From Rhynchospora pubera (taxonomy: Eukaryota > Streptophyta > Magnoliopsida > Poales > Cyperaceae), in contig CM051460.1 in the NCBI GenBank assembly GCA_028095005.1, positions 79,811,676 to 79,875,675 on the forward strand: DNA of 64,000 bases. The letters run 5' to 3'. Under the pieces are notes generated by a model, which saw only the letters and a list, made by a program, of their open reading frames with translations, was not told where the DNA came from and made no database searches. A program made the translations under genes and the position numbers. This document shows, in pieces, positions 36,224 to 48,524 of the stretch. The stretch's first letter is position 1, and each line of letters starts with the position of its first letter.

Positions 36224-38229
36224 TAAAAAAAGTGAAAATTGGTCTCATGCCACCTCAAAACTTAAAAATTAGAAAAATACCATTCCAAAACTATTTCTTA
36301 GAAAAAATGCCGTCCCAAATGAGTTTTATTCATAAAAATGCCACAATTTCTGTACAAATCATTCTCAAATTTCATATTGACCAAAATGCCCTTATTATCA
36401 CCCTCTTCAATCTCCACCTTCACCTCTTTCAATTTTGCCCTTATTTTTATTGGTAACAATTTGTTAATTTTGATCTTAATTTGTCATCATTACAAAAAAA
36501 AAAGTATCTCACATATTTTGTTGTAAATTTGACAGAGAAAAAAGACGCCTATTATGATTTTGATGTTAATTTGCCATGACATTCTTGTGTGATATGCTCT
36601 CAATCATAGCCTTTGTTTTTTAGTCTGATGCAGACCTTTCAAGAATACTAACGGAGCATGGGCATTACGGATTTAGGATCACCTTTGTTGGTTCTTTCAA
36701 GCATGGTAATGGATCTGGCATCGACATAATTTAGAGAATTTCTTAGTACCCATAATTAGAATATTTTTTCTTTATTAGTGGTGGCTACCAAATCATTCTC
36801 TCTTAAAACAAAAAAAATTTTTGGATGTAAACGATGTACCACCTGAAATAGAATTGTGAAGTTATTTTTTCTGCATTTTTTTTATGCTATGCATGTGATG
36901 GCATAGATTGAAACCAACAATCAAAATATGCACATTTTGTCTGTATGAATATGTTGTGTCTAATTTGTCATCTTGTTTCGAATAAACTTTCTTATACAGT
37001 TATACCTTCTTTTATGTGAGAATCTAGTACGATAAGATTGAATTATTATTTAATTGTGTACATGTACTATGTAACTTGAATTATATGGATGAAGCAAATT
37101 GATACATTCATATGTAAGAAGAAAAATTATGCAAGTCTAAATCTATCAAGTGAATAATATATGCAGTATATAACTTCAATTTTTCTTAAGAGAAAGGTAG
37201 CTCGAGTCCAGCATTTCATTACAAATGAAACAAAGTATCTTACAAATGATTATAGTAGCACACAATTTGACACTTAAGAAACTAGACCGATACAAATTAC
37301 ACTCTATACCAGCACCATATCATCTACTCTGAAAAAGTGAAACAACTCAAAATTGTATGTTTTCTTTGGGTCGATCACTCAACCTCCATAAAATGTACCA
37401 GTACATATATCCAGGCCTTCTTTCATCAAATCAATTGAATCAGTATACTTCCTTACTAATCCATTCTTTTATTCTCTCATTTCTTTTTTTTCTTGCTTTT
37501 TTAATTTGTCATTTTGATTTTATTTAATTATTCATCCGATCCTTTTTCATCTTCTTTCCACCCTTCACTCTATAACTTCAAAGTGAGACTCATTATTCTC
37601 AAACTTACTTCACTGTATAATCAGATTATTGCAAAATTCGTTACATTGCCTGACCTTTGTTGTGTCTTTTTTCTCTGACAAATTAACAACAAAGTATATG
37701 AGATACTGTTTTTTTTTTGTAATAATGGCAAACTAAGATCAAAATTAATAGATTGTTACCAATGAATAAGGGCATAATAGTGAGAGACTACTTATTGAGA
37801 CCAAATATGCGAATTTAGAGAGAGCTGCTTCTGTGTCCAGTCACAAAGAGACAAATTGATCAGAGAAAAAGACAACTCTCGTTGGTGGGTTTAGATAGAG
37901 AGTCAGAGCCTGGGAGTCGAGAGGCAAGTTTTGTCGCCAGATTTAGGGGAGAGCGCTTGAGACAAGAGACACAGAGGTGGTAGAGAAGACTATGGTAGAT
38001 CCAAGGTCTGGGTTTGGTCTTACGATAGAGGTGAAGGTGAGATTGAAGAGGGTGATAATAAGGGTATTTTGGTCGATATGAAATTTGAGAATGATTTGTA
38101 TAGAAATTGTGGTATTTTTATGAATAAAATTTATTTGGAGTGGTATTTTTCTAAGGAGTAGTTTTGGGGTGGCATTTTTCTAATTTTTAAGTTTTGAGAT
38201 GGTATGGGACCAATTTTCCCTAAAAAAAG
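36224..38229. mobile_element. Mutator-like element, 1988 bp (36233-38220), TSD TAAAAAAAG
   Basis: A perfect 9-bp TSD lies at 36224-36232 and 38221-38229. The left end is tgaaaattggtctcatgcca and the right end, reverse-complemented, gggaaaattggtcccatacc. The inverted arms match for about 330 bp, including the agggcatttt and caccttcacctct segments. The right arm holds about 250 bp (about 37778-38025, GA-rich with ggtctgggtttggtct) that the left arm lacks, so it was gained there or lost on the left. The middle, 36570-37660, encodes no transposase. Confidence 0.85.
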
Positions 38230-38766
38230 AGGATCAAATTAATCACTCTAATGTAGTATATTAGTAAGTCAAATAGTATATAAAGTTAAAAAGTATAAAT
38301 AATTAATAAAACTTGATATTTAATTTAACCATATACTAAAATTTTTTACATGAAAGCATGTTAAATCACTTCCATTTGATGCACTACACTTACCCTAAAG
38401 CACTATTATATTTGTAAAGATTGGTGATTTCATACAAATGATTAGAAAATGCAAATCTTGCCCTCCATAACTAAAATAAATAAATAAATAAACAACTGAT
38501 GTAGACATTAATGGCTGGATTGATCCTGTTGATGATCCTATTAAAAGTCGAGAATATGAATAAAATTGTATACATGACTTTTTGTTCTTTCTTTATTCCT
38601 TCTTTTATTTACCTTAGTAATTTATGGCTTTCAAAAAAAAAGAAAAAATCGACAAAAAGAAATTAACTCTATCTGAAAAGTTTCTTGACAGCCGCTGCCA
38701 ATTGCCAAGTTCTCTAAAAAAGAAAACTCTTATGTTTCTAATGTGAAGTTGTGAACTCTGAAGAGG
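38230..38766. other. Intergenic, no gene seen
   Basis: AT-rich spacer between two transposable elements. Confidence 0.4.
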
Positions 38767-39401
38767 AGAAAGTAGTAAGGGTGAAAACGGTGCGGATAAA
38801 TTCCGCATCGAACCGCATTCGAATTCGAAAAATATGTTTAATATCCGAACCGTATCCGAATCCGAACATACCCGTATCTGCATTCGTATCCGACAAAAAA
38901 ATATGGATGCGGATATGGTTTGACTACTATCCGATCCGTATCCGTATCCGACAAAAAAATTCGTTATCCGATCCGTATTTGGCCTTTATCCGAACCATTT
39001 TCACCCTTAATTAAATCAATGACACAAGATAGTAAACCTAATTACTCCTCTAGCACCTATGGAAAAAACTTTTGATTAAATAAATTAAATTTTTACTAGT
39101 TAGATTGGCTTAAAATAATATTTTGGCAATATAATTAACATAATACTATGATAATATAGAATTAATTATTTATTTTTTCTTAATTTATATATATTTGTTT
39201 TAACATCTAAAATATATTCGAATCCGTATTCGTATTCCGTAATATCGGATTCGTATTCGTATCCGTTTAACATCCGACCCGTATCCGTATCCGAACATAT
39301 CTGTATTCGTATCCGAATCCGGAAAAAAAATATGGATACGGATATGGTATGACCACTATCCGAACCGTATCCGATCCGTTTTCATCCCCTAGAAAGTAGT
39401 A
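38767..39401. mobile_element. TIR MITE with ATCCGTATCCG repeats, 613 bp (38778-39390), 11-bp TSD
   Basis: The perfect 11-bp duplication AGAAAGTAGTA lies at 38767-38777 and 39391-39401. The ends agggtgaaaacgg and ccgttttcatcccct are complementary. Subterminal regions on both sides are arrays of atccgtatccgaa/ttcggatacgg; the core at 39040-39200 is AT-rich. An 11-bp TSD fits Mutator-like (9-11 bp) better than hAT (8 bp), although the termini look hAT-like. Confidence 0.8.
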
Positions 39402-40178
39402 CTGGTAGTAACAGGTCCGCATGGTTAAGCCCAATAATCTTCAATTTCTCTCTAGTGGGCTGCACAAAGTTAATAAACAACCCAAATCTCTTTCCAATAT
39501 CAGCCCAAGAAGTAATTTAGCTGGTCCCATTGTCAGTGTCCTCACACATCATTGGTGTGATTCCCCAGTGGGAGAGGATGGGAGTGAACCGTGAAGGGAA
39601 CAATTTCTCAATTCTCACCTGGCCCTCTTCCCCCTTTTGCTTCCGACGAACGTAGATAGTGGGAACCGTGAGCGTGATTGCCACCATCTGCCTACCGGAG
39701 GCACTCGCACCACCACTTCTTCAATTCCTCAATTTTTATCTCTTGCGACTTTATACTTTATTATCTCTCCCTTGTAATTTGTTCATTCTCCCACTCTATA
39801 CCTTTCTTCTATCCTCACGTAATTTCTTCGTGTTTGTGTTCTTAATTTGCATTTTTCTTATGTTTATCCGAGTGATCTATCTTGAAATTTGTGCAGAGGA
39901 AGAGTTACAATTGTGGATTTTAGTAATGGGAGAACATTTTTTTGTCATTTTAGTGAGAGATTTAGAAATATTATTTCACCCAGGATTTTTGGTTTGTTCG
40001 TGTACATGGTTTAGGTCTAGTTGAATTACCTAGTTGAAGTGAAGCTGTTAGTTCTTAATCATCGTAGAATGCATGGAAATGTTTAATAATAGAGCCCCAT
40101 TTGCATAACTCTAAACCTTATTCCATTATTTTAAAAGCTTCAGCTTGATTAAATGTCCCTTTATTTGATCATTGACAG
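39402..40178 (+). other. Promoter and 5' UTR region of the RING/PHD gene
   Basis: The coding start lies in an exon preceded by an acceptor (TTGACAG at 40172-40178), so at least one non-coding 5' exon lies here. A good donor, CC|GTGAGC, occurs at about 39667-39673. The pyrimidine-rich 39590-39830 looks like leader or first-intron sequence. The open frame at 39659-40024 is probably not translated. Confidence 0.5.
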
Positions 40179-40186
40179 GTGTCCGA

Positions 40187-43100
40187 ATGGAGCTCAAAGA
40201 AAATTCTGACTTGGTATCTATTGATGGAGGAGCTTTTGGAGCCAAGGACGATCTAGTATTTTCTTTCTCACAAATACATCCACACTTTTTGCTTTCTAAT
40301 AAAATAAATTAATAGAAGCAATTTACAATTGCTTACTGTTTGTTATTATCATATTATTTTTATTAATTGATATTGGTGTGGCTGAATTTCTGTGTAGGAG
40401 GATGCTACCTTAAATGGTGAAGTTTGTGTGATATGCACAGGTGTTGTGACTGAGAGAGGTGTTCTGGACTGTTGCCAACACTGGTATGTATAGAAGTATA
40501 TGATGTAATTGTCCAGCTTAGTTGATTATTGCCAATAAATACTTGGAGAACCATATTGATATAGGAGTATGTTGATGTAATTGTTATCATTTCAGTGACT
40601 GTATCAACTGAAGGAACTATTGAATATTAATAGCAGGATTTGAAGTTCTTATTATTTTTTTTACAAGAAGGTCATAAAACAAGAATAGAAGATAATAGTT
40701 TATGTTACAAAAACTGAGGTGTAAAATGAACAACTTGAAAATTGGACTTCAAATGGGCAAATCTGTCGACAGTAGGGAATTGACTTTATGGATTTGAAGA
40801 ATCTTGCATTTTGCAGATGCAAATGATAGATTTAACTTTGAAGAGAGCTTGATATTTTTTTTTGAAGATAAATTGGGGGTCAAGCCTCCCAACTTATTTT
40901 TAAATTAAATGTCTATAAATGACCCCCCAGCCGGGTTTCGAACCTGCGACCTCGCACTTGAGATGCATTGCTCTTTGCCACTAGACCAAGAGCTGGTTCT
41001 TGAGAGCTTGATATTTGACTAATGAATCCATTTTTTTGCTGTGTCTAACTAACAATACATGTATATTCTCTGTTAAGTCCGAAGAAATAGGTAGCTGTTA
41101 CGAAAATATCGAACACCCACTACATTTTAGTAATTGAATAATGATTTTCACTAATTGGCAAGTTTTAAGCCAAAATTGAATTGCACTCATGCTAAATGAA
41201 TTGTAATTTTAGTTTTGGACTTAAATGGGACTTGAATGCATATTCATATGAAATCAAGGTAAAAATTTGTTTGTTTATCTTTTATTTAATTTTAACTTTA
41301 GCATGTTATTTTTATTTGAATGAACAGGTTTTGTTATGAATGTATTGAGCAGTGGGCAGCCTTCTCAAATCACTGCCCTATTTGCAAAATCGACTTCCAT
41401 TCCATAACATTCCTTCCAGTAAGTCTGAGTATGAAGCAATTTCAAATAAAAGTTCTAATTTTTATAGAAATGATCTTTATATTAATTTCTTTTGCAAGGT
41501 GGATGATACGAGCAATTGCACAGAAGGGGGGGAATCTTCTCTTTTAATGTGGGAATGAACATTTGTTAACTTTCCTGACATTTGTACTAATAATGAATAT
41601 ATGAACTCTTTCAATTTTAAAGCTAAATTTGTGCTCTTTTTTTCTTTTTTGTCTTTGTTCAATTCAGAGAAGGTGATGATTGGTACATAAAGGAAGGTGA
41701 AATTGACACACTATTCTTCCCGGCTAACTATATCAGTGAAGAAGTAATAACATTATACACCATTGTTTTCGTTACTTCTCTATGACATGTTCTTCTATAC
41801 AACATGTGGCATCACACTGATAAACTTGGATCGAAAAATTATATCACTAGTTGCAGCATACTTGTAGCAGTATATATTTCAGTGCAAACTAAATTTTTCA
41901 GTAACAAGAATATTAGAGCTATGCTAATTTTAACTTTCTACAATAGAATGTTAAATGTTTGGATGAAGCTGGGTGCAAAATCAGGAGCGGTCTGGCAACC
42001 TATGGTGATTCAATTAGTGATACATCAGTTGCATGTGATTCTTGTGAGAACTGGTACTTTTTATTTTCTCAATATATCAGAATACATGTGGATCATGTTT
42101 GCAATTTAGCATTAATGTACATTGTTTTTATTTATTTTACATTTCTGCAGTGAGATACCTGTCTACCGCATAATGTATACTGATGTTTTATGAATATAGG
42201 TATCATGCTATATGTGTGGATTTTGACCCAAATGATAATTGTTCTGGAGGTTGGATATGCCCAAGGTAACTGTTTTCTTATGTTCTTTGTGTTAAATCTG
42301 GTTATAATTTAAATTTTGCTTGGTTTTGTTCACTTTAGGGTCCATCTTATCACCAATTGTGATTTTCTTCTATTGATATTTACTTGATATGATATTCTCA
42401 ATAATATATTTCTGGTTGTTTTAGACTGCTAGATGCTTTTCATCTCTGCTTGGTTGGATTTTGATAAAATGTTTTGCAAATAGAAAACACAACATTTTGA
42501 TCTATTTTCAGGAATCCCTGGTAATTTTTTTTTTTGGGTTCTGTAGAGTTTTACAAACCTTCAGCTGATGTGCTCCATTTTTTGGTCATCTTCAAATAAC
42601 ATCTGTTCTTTGCTTCTCATTAAATAGGGCAGGTGTAAAATGTGTTTTTTTTTTTTTTTTTGTGTAAAGGCTAAGTCTTATTTTCTTCTGTTCTTTGCTT
42701 CTCATTAAAAAGGTGTGCTTCTGATCCTAGTCAAGTAAAACAAGTTTCAATTTTAAAAGATAGCCCCAAACCGAATTTTGATGGTGAAGCTGGTGATTTA
42801 GCCGCCTCATCATTGCCTGGAAATGTATCAGTTTCTATTGATGATGGTGAAACTGCAGTTGTGGTGTCATTTCATAAGGGATCCATGGACAACTGGGAGC
42901 AAGGGAGAAAATCAGAATCAGAATTACTTTTGAAAGAGTCAGAAATGTTTCCAAAAGATGAGAAATTTCCCCTGGTATTATCTCCTATACATGACCCTGT
43001 TCCTGAAGAATCAGCATGTGGGGAATCAAATTTGAGATCTGGAACCAATGAAGAAATCAAAGTGAAAGTCTGTGATGGATCAGTTGCGTTAGAGAGTAAA

Positions 43101-46100
43101 CCAGGTACTTGTACAATGGTATAAATATAAATTACTAATAGACTAGAACTTTTGGCGATCATGTAGTAACTTTCATATTGTAACATAATGCAGCTGTAAG
43201 TAACGAGCCCTTACATGATATTGATATGGTTGATACTACAGAGGAAAGAGCTGATAATTTGGTGAGAGAAAATTTAAGTAATGTCTCACAGTCACAGAAG
43301 CCCATGTAAGTAAATTCTACCAACTTTGCTATCATTTTGTTTGTAATAAATATACAACTAGATAAGAGGGATTCTGGTACTCTTATATACTTTTTTTATT
43401 GCTTTAGTTTTTTTTTTATGCTAGCAAAATTTTTATAAGGTGATAATGATTTTAAATGACATTTGTAATTGTTTATAAGTATAGTACCAAAATACCCTGA
43501 ACTGACTCTACAAAAGTTTACAGAAAAATTAACAGTTTCGAATGTTGCTCTATTACTACTTCATTTGGTAGGTAGGTGGGGAAGAAAGAGCCAAATTATT
43601 AACATTTTAATATTGCATGAAGTGCTTTGTTTAAATCTCCTCTACAAATCTTTCTATCCTTGTAGAACTAAGAAAAATCAACTCTATTTGAAATAGCTTT
43701 CTTCAATTCTACTTATAATCTCTAATCTTTCTCCTACGAACTTCTACCAAGCACAAACAAATTGGTGTTTCTCCATTTCCCTTCTGATCTGTCTCATCTG
43801 TCCAAACAAACACATTATGCAAGTCATCTCCTGTATAAATATACAGGAATAATTTTTCTGTTTTTTAAACAAGCAACACTTTATTTTCAATACTAGTTTA
43901 CAAATTTTTGAATTGCACACAAGTTTTCAATTATAATTCTTAATATTTTGTTATTTCTTTCAGCGAACTGCGAGGTCAAACCACTAAAAGAAGATACTTA
44001 GAAAGTATGATGGAACCGGTGGCTGTATCAAAGAAAGCCAAATTGGCCTCTACAAATATAATGAGTATAGTCACTGAGCTAAGTCCTAGGACATCAAACA
44101 AAGACAAAGTTAACACAGGGGTGAGAACAAGAACAATAATGCGGAACCAGATAGGAGATAAGAAACCATCTGATGTTGATAAACTACAAACAGAGATAAA
44201 AACCCTAAAGGACTCGATAAATGATGATAGTCTTCTTAGGGCAGTTCGTACAGTTATAGCTACAAACAAGGCAGGCCCATCTTCTGTGAGAGTGAAACGG
44301 CCCACTGCTCAGACAGGAAAGGCACGGCAGAATTTAATGAAAAAGATATACAGTACATCCACTGGAAGGAGGAGGCCAGCATGGCAGAGGGACTGTGAGG
44401 TTGAATTTTGGAAATACCGGTGTAATTCCAAGGTGGATCAGGAAAAAGTCGAGAATTTGCAGTCAATTCTTGATCTTCTTAAAAAAGGTTCTACATGGTC
44501 AGAGCTTTGTCAGGGACAAAATGAGAAGAGCAAAGATTCCATTCTCTCTAGGGTTTATCTAGCCGATGCCTCAGTTTTACCAAGAAAAGATGATATAAAA
44601 CCATTGTCTGATGTTAGTGGTGCCTCAGTCGAAAAATGTAATCAAGACAAACCTGAAAATGGTGACAAATCAAGAGTTGTTCCTGTGAAGAAAGAAAACA
44701 AAATTACGGTTGGAAAAGGGCTAAGTAATCTAGATAAGAACGAGAACCATTCTGGTGAAACAAAGGTTGACAAAAGGAAATGGGCACTTGAAGTGCTAGC
44801 CAGGAAGAATGCCTCATTAGAGTCAGGTGCCAACAAGGAAAGGAGTCAAGACGGATTGTTGTTAAAAGGGAATTATCCTTTACTGGTGAGTTCTTTTGTC
44901 TTAACCCAACCTGCTTGTAAAGTAATCATTCTTACCATTTTTATTTTTAATCTAATTATTATCATCATATTATTGTTGTTGTTGTTATTATTATTAAATT
45001 CCAATTTGTAGGCACAACTTCCTGTTGATATGAGACCTGTGCTCATGGCTAGCCGTCACAACAAAGTTCCTGTCTCAGTTAGGCAGGTATTCTTACTATC
45101 ATGTTTTTGGAATTCCTAAATGTTGATTTATCATCATTACCCTCTCAACCAGTTCATCTGTGTCAAGGAATAGAGAATAAGCAAAAAAGGACTCTGAGAC
45201 ACAAAAGCAAAAAAGGACTGCAAATTAAAGAAATAAATTATAAAATAACCATTTGTTTGAATAATCTTTTCATGTGGTATGGTACTGGAATGCATAGCAT
45301 TATTATTAGACAGAAATTAAGAAACATCATAAGAGTAAATAATAAATATAATATAAACTACTAAGTGAACAATATCAATTATTGAAGTACATTTTTTTCA
45401 GGCACAACTTTACCGAATTGCCGAACAGTTTTTAAGAGCAAGTGGACCTTCAAATTGTCATTCAGCAGAAACTGAGCTGGCAGTTGCTGATGCAATTAAC
45501 ATAGAAAAAGAAATCTGTGAGCGATCTAATAGTAAACTTGTCTATCTTAATCTCATTTCTCAGTCCCTGCGACAACACACCAACAAATCCACATTAGACA
45601 CAGTAGAAAACATCCAAAATGTTGGAATTTCCGAATGTGTTGATGGTGATGGTGATATGGAACAGGCTAATGATGATGTTGAAAAGGCTAACGATGGTGA
45701 TGCTGAAAAGGCTTTGAGAATGGCTGGCCTTTTGTCAGATTCACCTCCAAATAGCCCAGAAAGAAATGATTATAGTGTAGAAAATAACACTTCATTGAAG
45801 GGAGAAACAGCTTTGGTTTGTACTGAAACTGAGGAAATGCAAGATGGACAAAGGAAAGAGCCCGGTATTGAGTGCATTGGTAGTGATCACCCAGAGTCAG
45901 AGAGAGGGAAAAGAAAACTAGAGGATAATATAGATCCTACAATAGAATCTTCAATATCAGATCAAAAGGCAGATTCTGGAATACCAAAAACTAATTCAGT
46001 TGTAGTAAAGGCATCCGAGAATGAAGTAGCAGATGGGAAAACAGCATTTGTTAGAGAAACTGGTGATAAAAAAAATTATGATTGGAATAAAGATGTGAAT

Positions 46101-46789
46101 AAGGATAGTGATGATAATAATAGTAGAAGAGATGACTGCAAAGATGGGTGTGAATCAGAGGGTGAGAGCTGTGCAGGTAGCAAGTCAATTTTGCATAATA
46201 GAGAGAGATTGAGGTGTTCGCCTAGCCATTCAATGGTCTGTGAGAATGCCCCCAAAGAAGAGAAACCGCGGGGACCTGTGAACCAAAAGCCGTCTGATTC
46301 AGCACTTGCTATATCAAAAAAGGTAATTATATATAGTCTTCTTAAAAAAGATAGTTTATTCAGGGCAACTCACCCCTTTTCCCTTCCAAATCTTGAAATT
46401 AAGGTTTAGGGTTTTCGGTTTTAGGGGGTATTTAGGATATTGCGTTTTTGAAGGTTGTTTAAGATAGTTTATACTTTATGCTGCACTATCTAGCTGTTAA
46501 ATCCTCCTTTTTTCATTTTAGATAATGTGACCTCAGTTCTTTCTTTGTTGTGTCATGATCATATTCAATTTAGGTTGAAGCTTATGTGAAGGAGCATATC
46601 AGGCCTCTTTGCAAAAGTGGAGTGATAAGTGTGGGGCAATATAGATGGGCTGTTGGCAAAACTACAGAAAAAGTTATGAAATATCACCAGAAGGATAAGA
46701 GTGCAAGTTTTCTAATAAAGGAGGGTGAAAAGGTAAAAAAGCTAGCTGAGCAGTATGTTGAGGCTGCTCAGAAAATGGCTGATTTGTAG
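40187..46789 (+). CDS. RING + PHD finger protein (At4g10940/PHRF1-like), 1060 aa, 13 coding exons
   Basis: Exons: 40187-40255, 40398-40483, 41328-41418, 41499-41548, 41668-41743, 41947-42053, 42200-42265, 42713-43104, 43194-43305, 43964-44885, 45012-45086, 45402-46322, 46574-46789. All introns are GT-AG, phases agree, and coding length is 3183 nt. A C3HC4 RING lies at residues 33-71 (C33, C36, C49, H51, C54, C57, C68, C71), suggesting E3 ubiquitin ligase activity. A C4HC3 PHD lies at 128-183 (C128, C134, C154, C157, H162, C165, C180, C183; WICPRC end), suggesting histone-tail binding. A long Lys/Ser/Glu-rich middle follows, with basic patches (TTKRRY; KRKWALEVLARK near 620) and PVSVRQAQLYRIAEQFLRAS. 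The last 71 residues form a conserved helical end (VKEHIRPLCKSGVIS...KVMKYH). The layout matches the uncharacterised Arabidopsis At4g10940 family; nuclear location is inferred. Exon 4 is the least certain. Confidence 0.93.
40843..41016 (-). mobile_element. tRNA-derived SINE (40858-41001) in intron 2, 15-bp TSD
   Basis: On the minus strand the unit starts AAGAACCAGCTCTTGG. It has an A box tggtctagtgg and a B box ggttcgaaacc about 40 bp apart and ends in an A-rich tail (the t-run at 40855-40862 on the plus strand). The perfect 15-bp duplication gagagcttgatattt lies at 40843-40857 and 41002-41016. The 144-bp length and Pol III boxes are typical of plant SINEs. It lies in the intron that splits the RING codons (40484-41327). 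Confidence 0.92.
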
Positions 46790-48375
46790 TGACTAGTTAC
46801 TTTAGTAGTTTAAGACTGGCAAGAAAAGTCTTCCTATTGTGTAAAATATATTTTCCAATTGTTCTCCAGTTTAGCCGTCATAAACATGGCAATTAATGAT
46901 AATGCAAGTATACGGAGTTTACATCCAGCTGCTTCAGTTGTAGAATCTTGGAATACATGAAAGATCAAATGGGTTGTTTTTCTGGAGTAGATGGTCTAGT
47001 AGGGACCAGCATCCCGTGCAGACCTTTGATCTGAACCGTTCGATGTAATTTGATGGGTAGATTTTTACGGGCCGAACCAATCTTGACGGGCCTGATATTA
47101 ATCATGGGGCACCCATCATAGATTGGACGGTTGAGATCAGATGTATGCCCTTTGTAGAGGATATCAATTCGATCTACTAGTATTGTTGCAAAGGTGGGAT
47201 TTCTAAAATTCTTGATGACCTCATGGTTGTACATAGAGAAAAATGGGATCTGTCAGGTAAACGTAATTTCATTTTTTTGGGTTATAGGTCTTATCTTTCT
47301 AAAGTTATTGGGGTTCAGTGCCATGTGTGAATTGTGATGCACATTACTTTTGATTCAAAAGGCTTCAGTTTTTCTTATCTTTCTTTTTCTTTTTCATTTG
47401 ATGTTCTAAAGTTCTCTATTCAGATTTACTGGGATTGTGCATTACAAAAAGAAAAAATATATATGCTTGCATTTGCAATATTTCATCATTCCCTAATGTA
47501 GAAATCCAAGTGTTATTGAGAAGTAATCAATGGAAGAGCTGCTATAAAGCCAGTGCTTTGTACCTTCGAAAACATAATAGAGCCATTGATCTAACATCCT
47601 TTGTTATTACTACTAGTGTAGCATTTAGTTTTCTTTCATAGATGTAGAATGGTAACTCAAACATTACATTGACTCAAAAAATAAAAATAATAATGATAAT
47701 AATAATAATAAAAATAAAAAACTCAAACATTACATTTCTCTTCGTCTATTCAATATTCATTATCGAAGTGACTGCATCTCTACAACATGTTTTACTTTCT
47801 AGGCTTTTTATGTGAATATCTATGCAAGAATGATGATTTTGAGTACATGTTTGTTCGTGTCAAATAGACCGCGTATATGTAAACAAAGAATTTAGAATAG
47901 CAGAAGACAACAGCATGTATCGTTAAACATGACATAAAACATTATTTAATATATTGTATATTAAAGAGGAAAGTTTGTGATATGATGACACTGAGTTAAT
48001 AGTTCGGACAGTCTTCTATGAATGAAAACGCAACATTAAATTATTCCTAAGATTTTGGCATTATGTATTTATTTTGTGCTAAATTTCACACAATTGAACT
48101 CATTTAATTTTCTATTAAAAAGTGTTAACTATAAACCATTTTCATTTAAAAATTGCTTGATGAACATGAGTGATAAAAATTACATCAAATCTCATTATTT
48201 TTATAAGCATAAATATATATAATATAAATCTCTATCTCTACTACTTATAAAGCACCCTTAGCAAGGTCAACAATTTTCACAAAAAGAGGTTGAACACAAT
48301 TGTTAACATCATTATAAACCATTAATCAATATGATGTACGGTTTGGATCGCTATTTCTACAAAGGAGTCGACTCT
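46790..48375. other. 3' flank of RING/PHD gene; no further gene
   Basis: The start is the 3' UTR. At about 46985-47190 there is an imperfect inverted repeat: tttgatctgaaccgttcgat pairs with atagattggacggttgagat and both run into gatgggt/acccatc. It may be a degraded MITE. The rest is AT-rich with no coding signal. Confidence 0.45.
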
Positions 48376-48380
48376 ACACA

Positions 48381-48464
48381 CAAACAAGTCAAGTCGCTAT
48401 GGTAGCGCTGAGTTTTGCGTAGCTATACCTCCTGAGTTCGAGTCCCGTTTTGCGCTAAACTATA

Positions 48465-48467
<3 letters not shown>
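48381..48467 (+). mobile_element. Possible tRNA-like SINE head ahead of a (CT)n tail
   Basis: Reads ctatggtagcgctgag (A-box-like) and, about 37 bp later, gagttcgagtcccg (B-box-like), then runs into (CT)n. The spacing is tRNA-like, but no acceptor stem or TSD could be found. Confidence 0.35.

Positions 48468-48521
<54 letters not shown>
48468..48521. repeat. (CT)n microsatellite
   Basis: About 27 CT units. Confidence 0.97.

Positions 48522-48524
<3 letters not shown>

Noticed and set aside
39659..40024. 121-codon plus frame upstream of the RING/PHD gene
   Set aside because: Pyrimidine-rich, hydrophobic by composition; better explained as 5' UTR or leader intron.
40920..41000. A genuine tRNA gene on the minus strand
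   Set aside because: It has A and B boxes, but it carries an extended body, A-tail and TSD and no complete cloverleaf, so it is a SINE.
42872..43186. Minus-strand 104-codon frame opposite RING/PHD exon 8
   Set aside because: Antisense shadow of a real exon.
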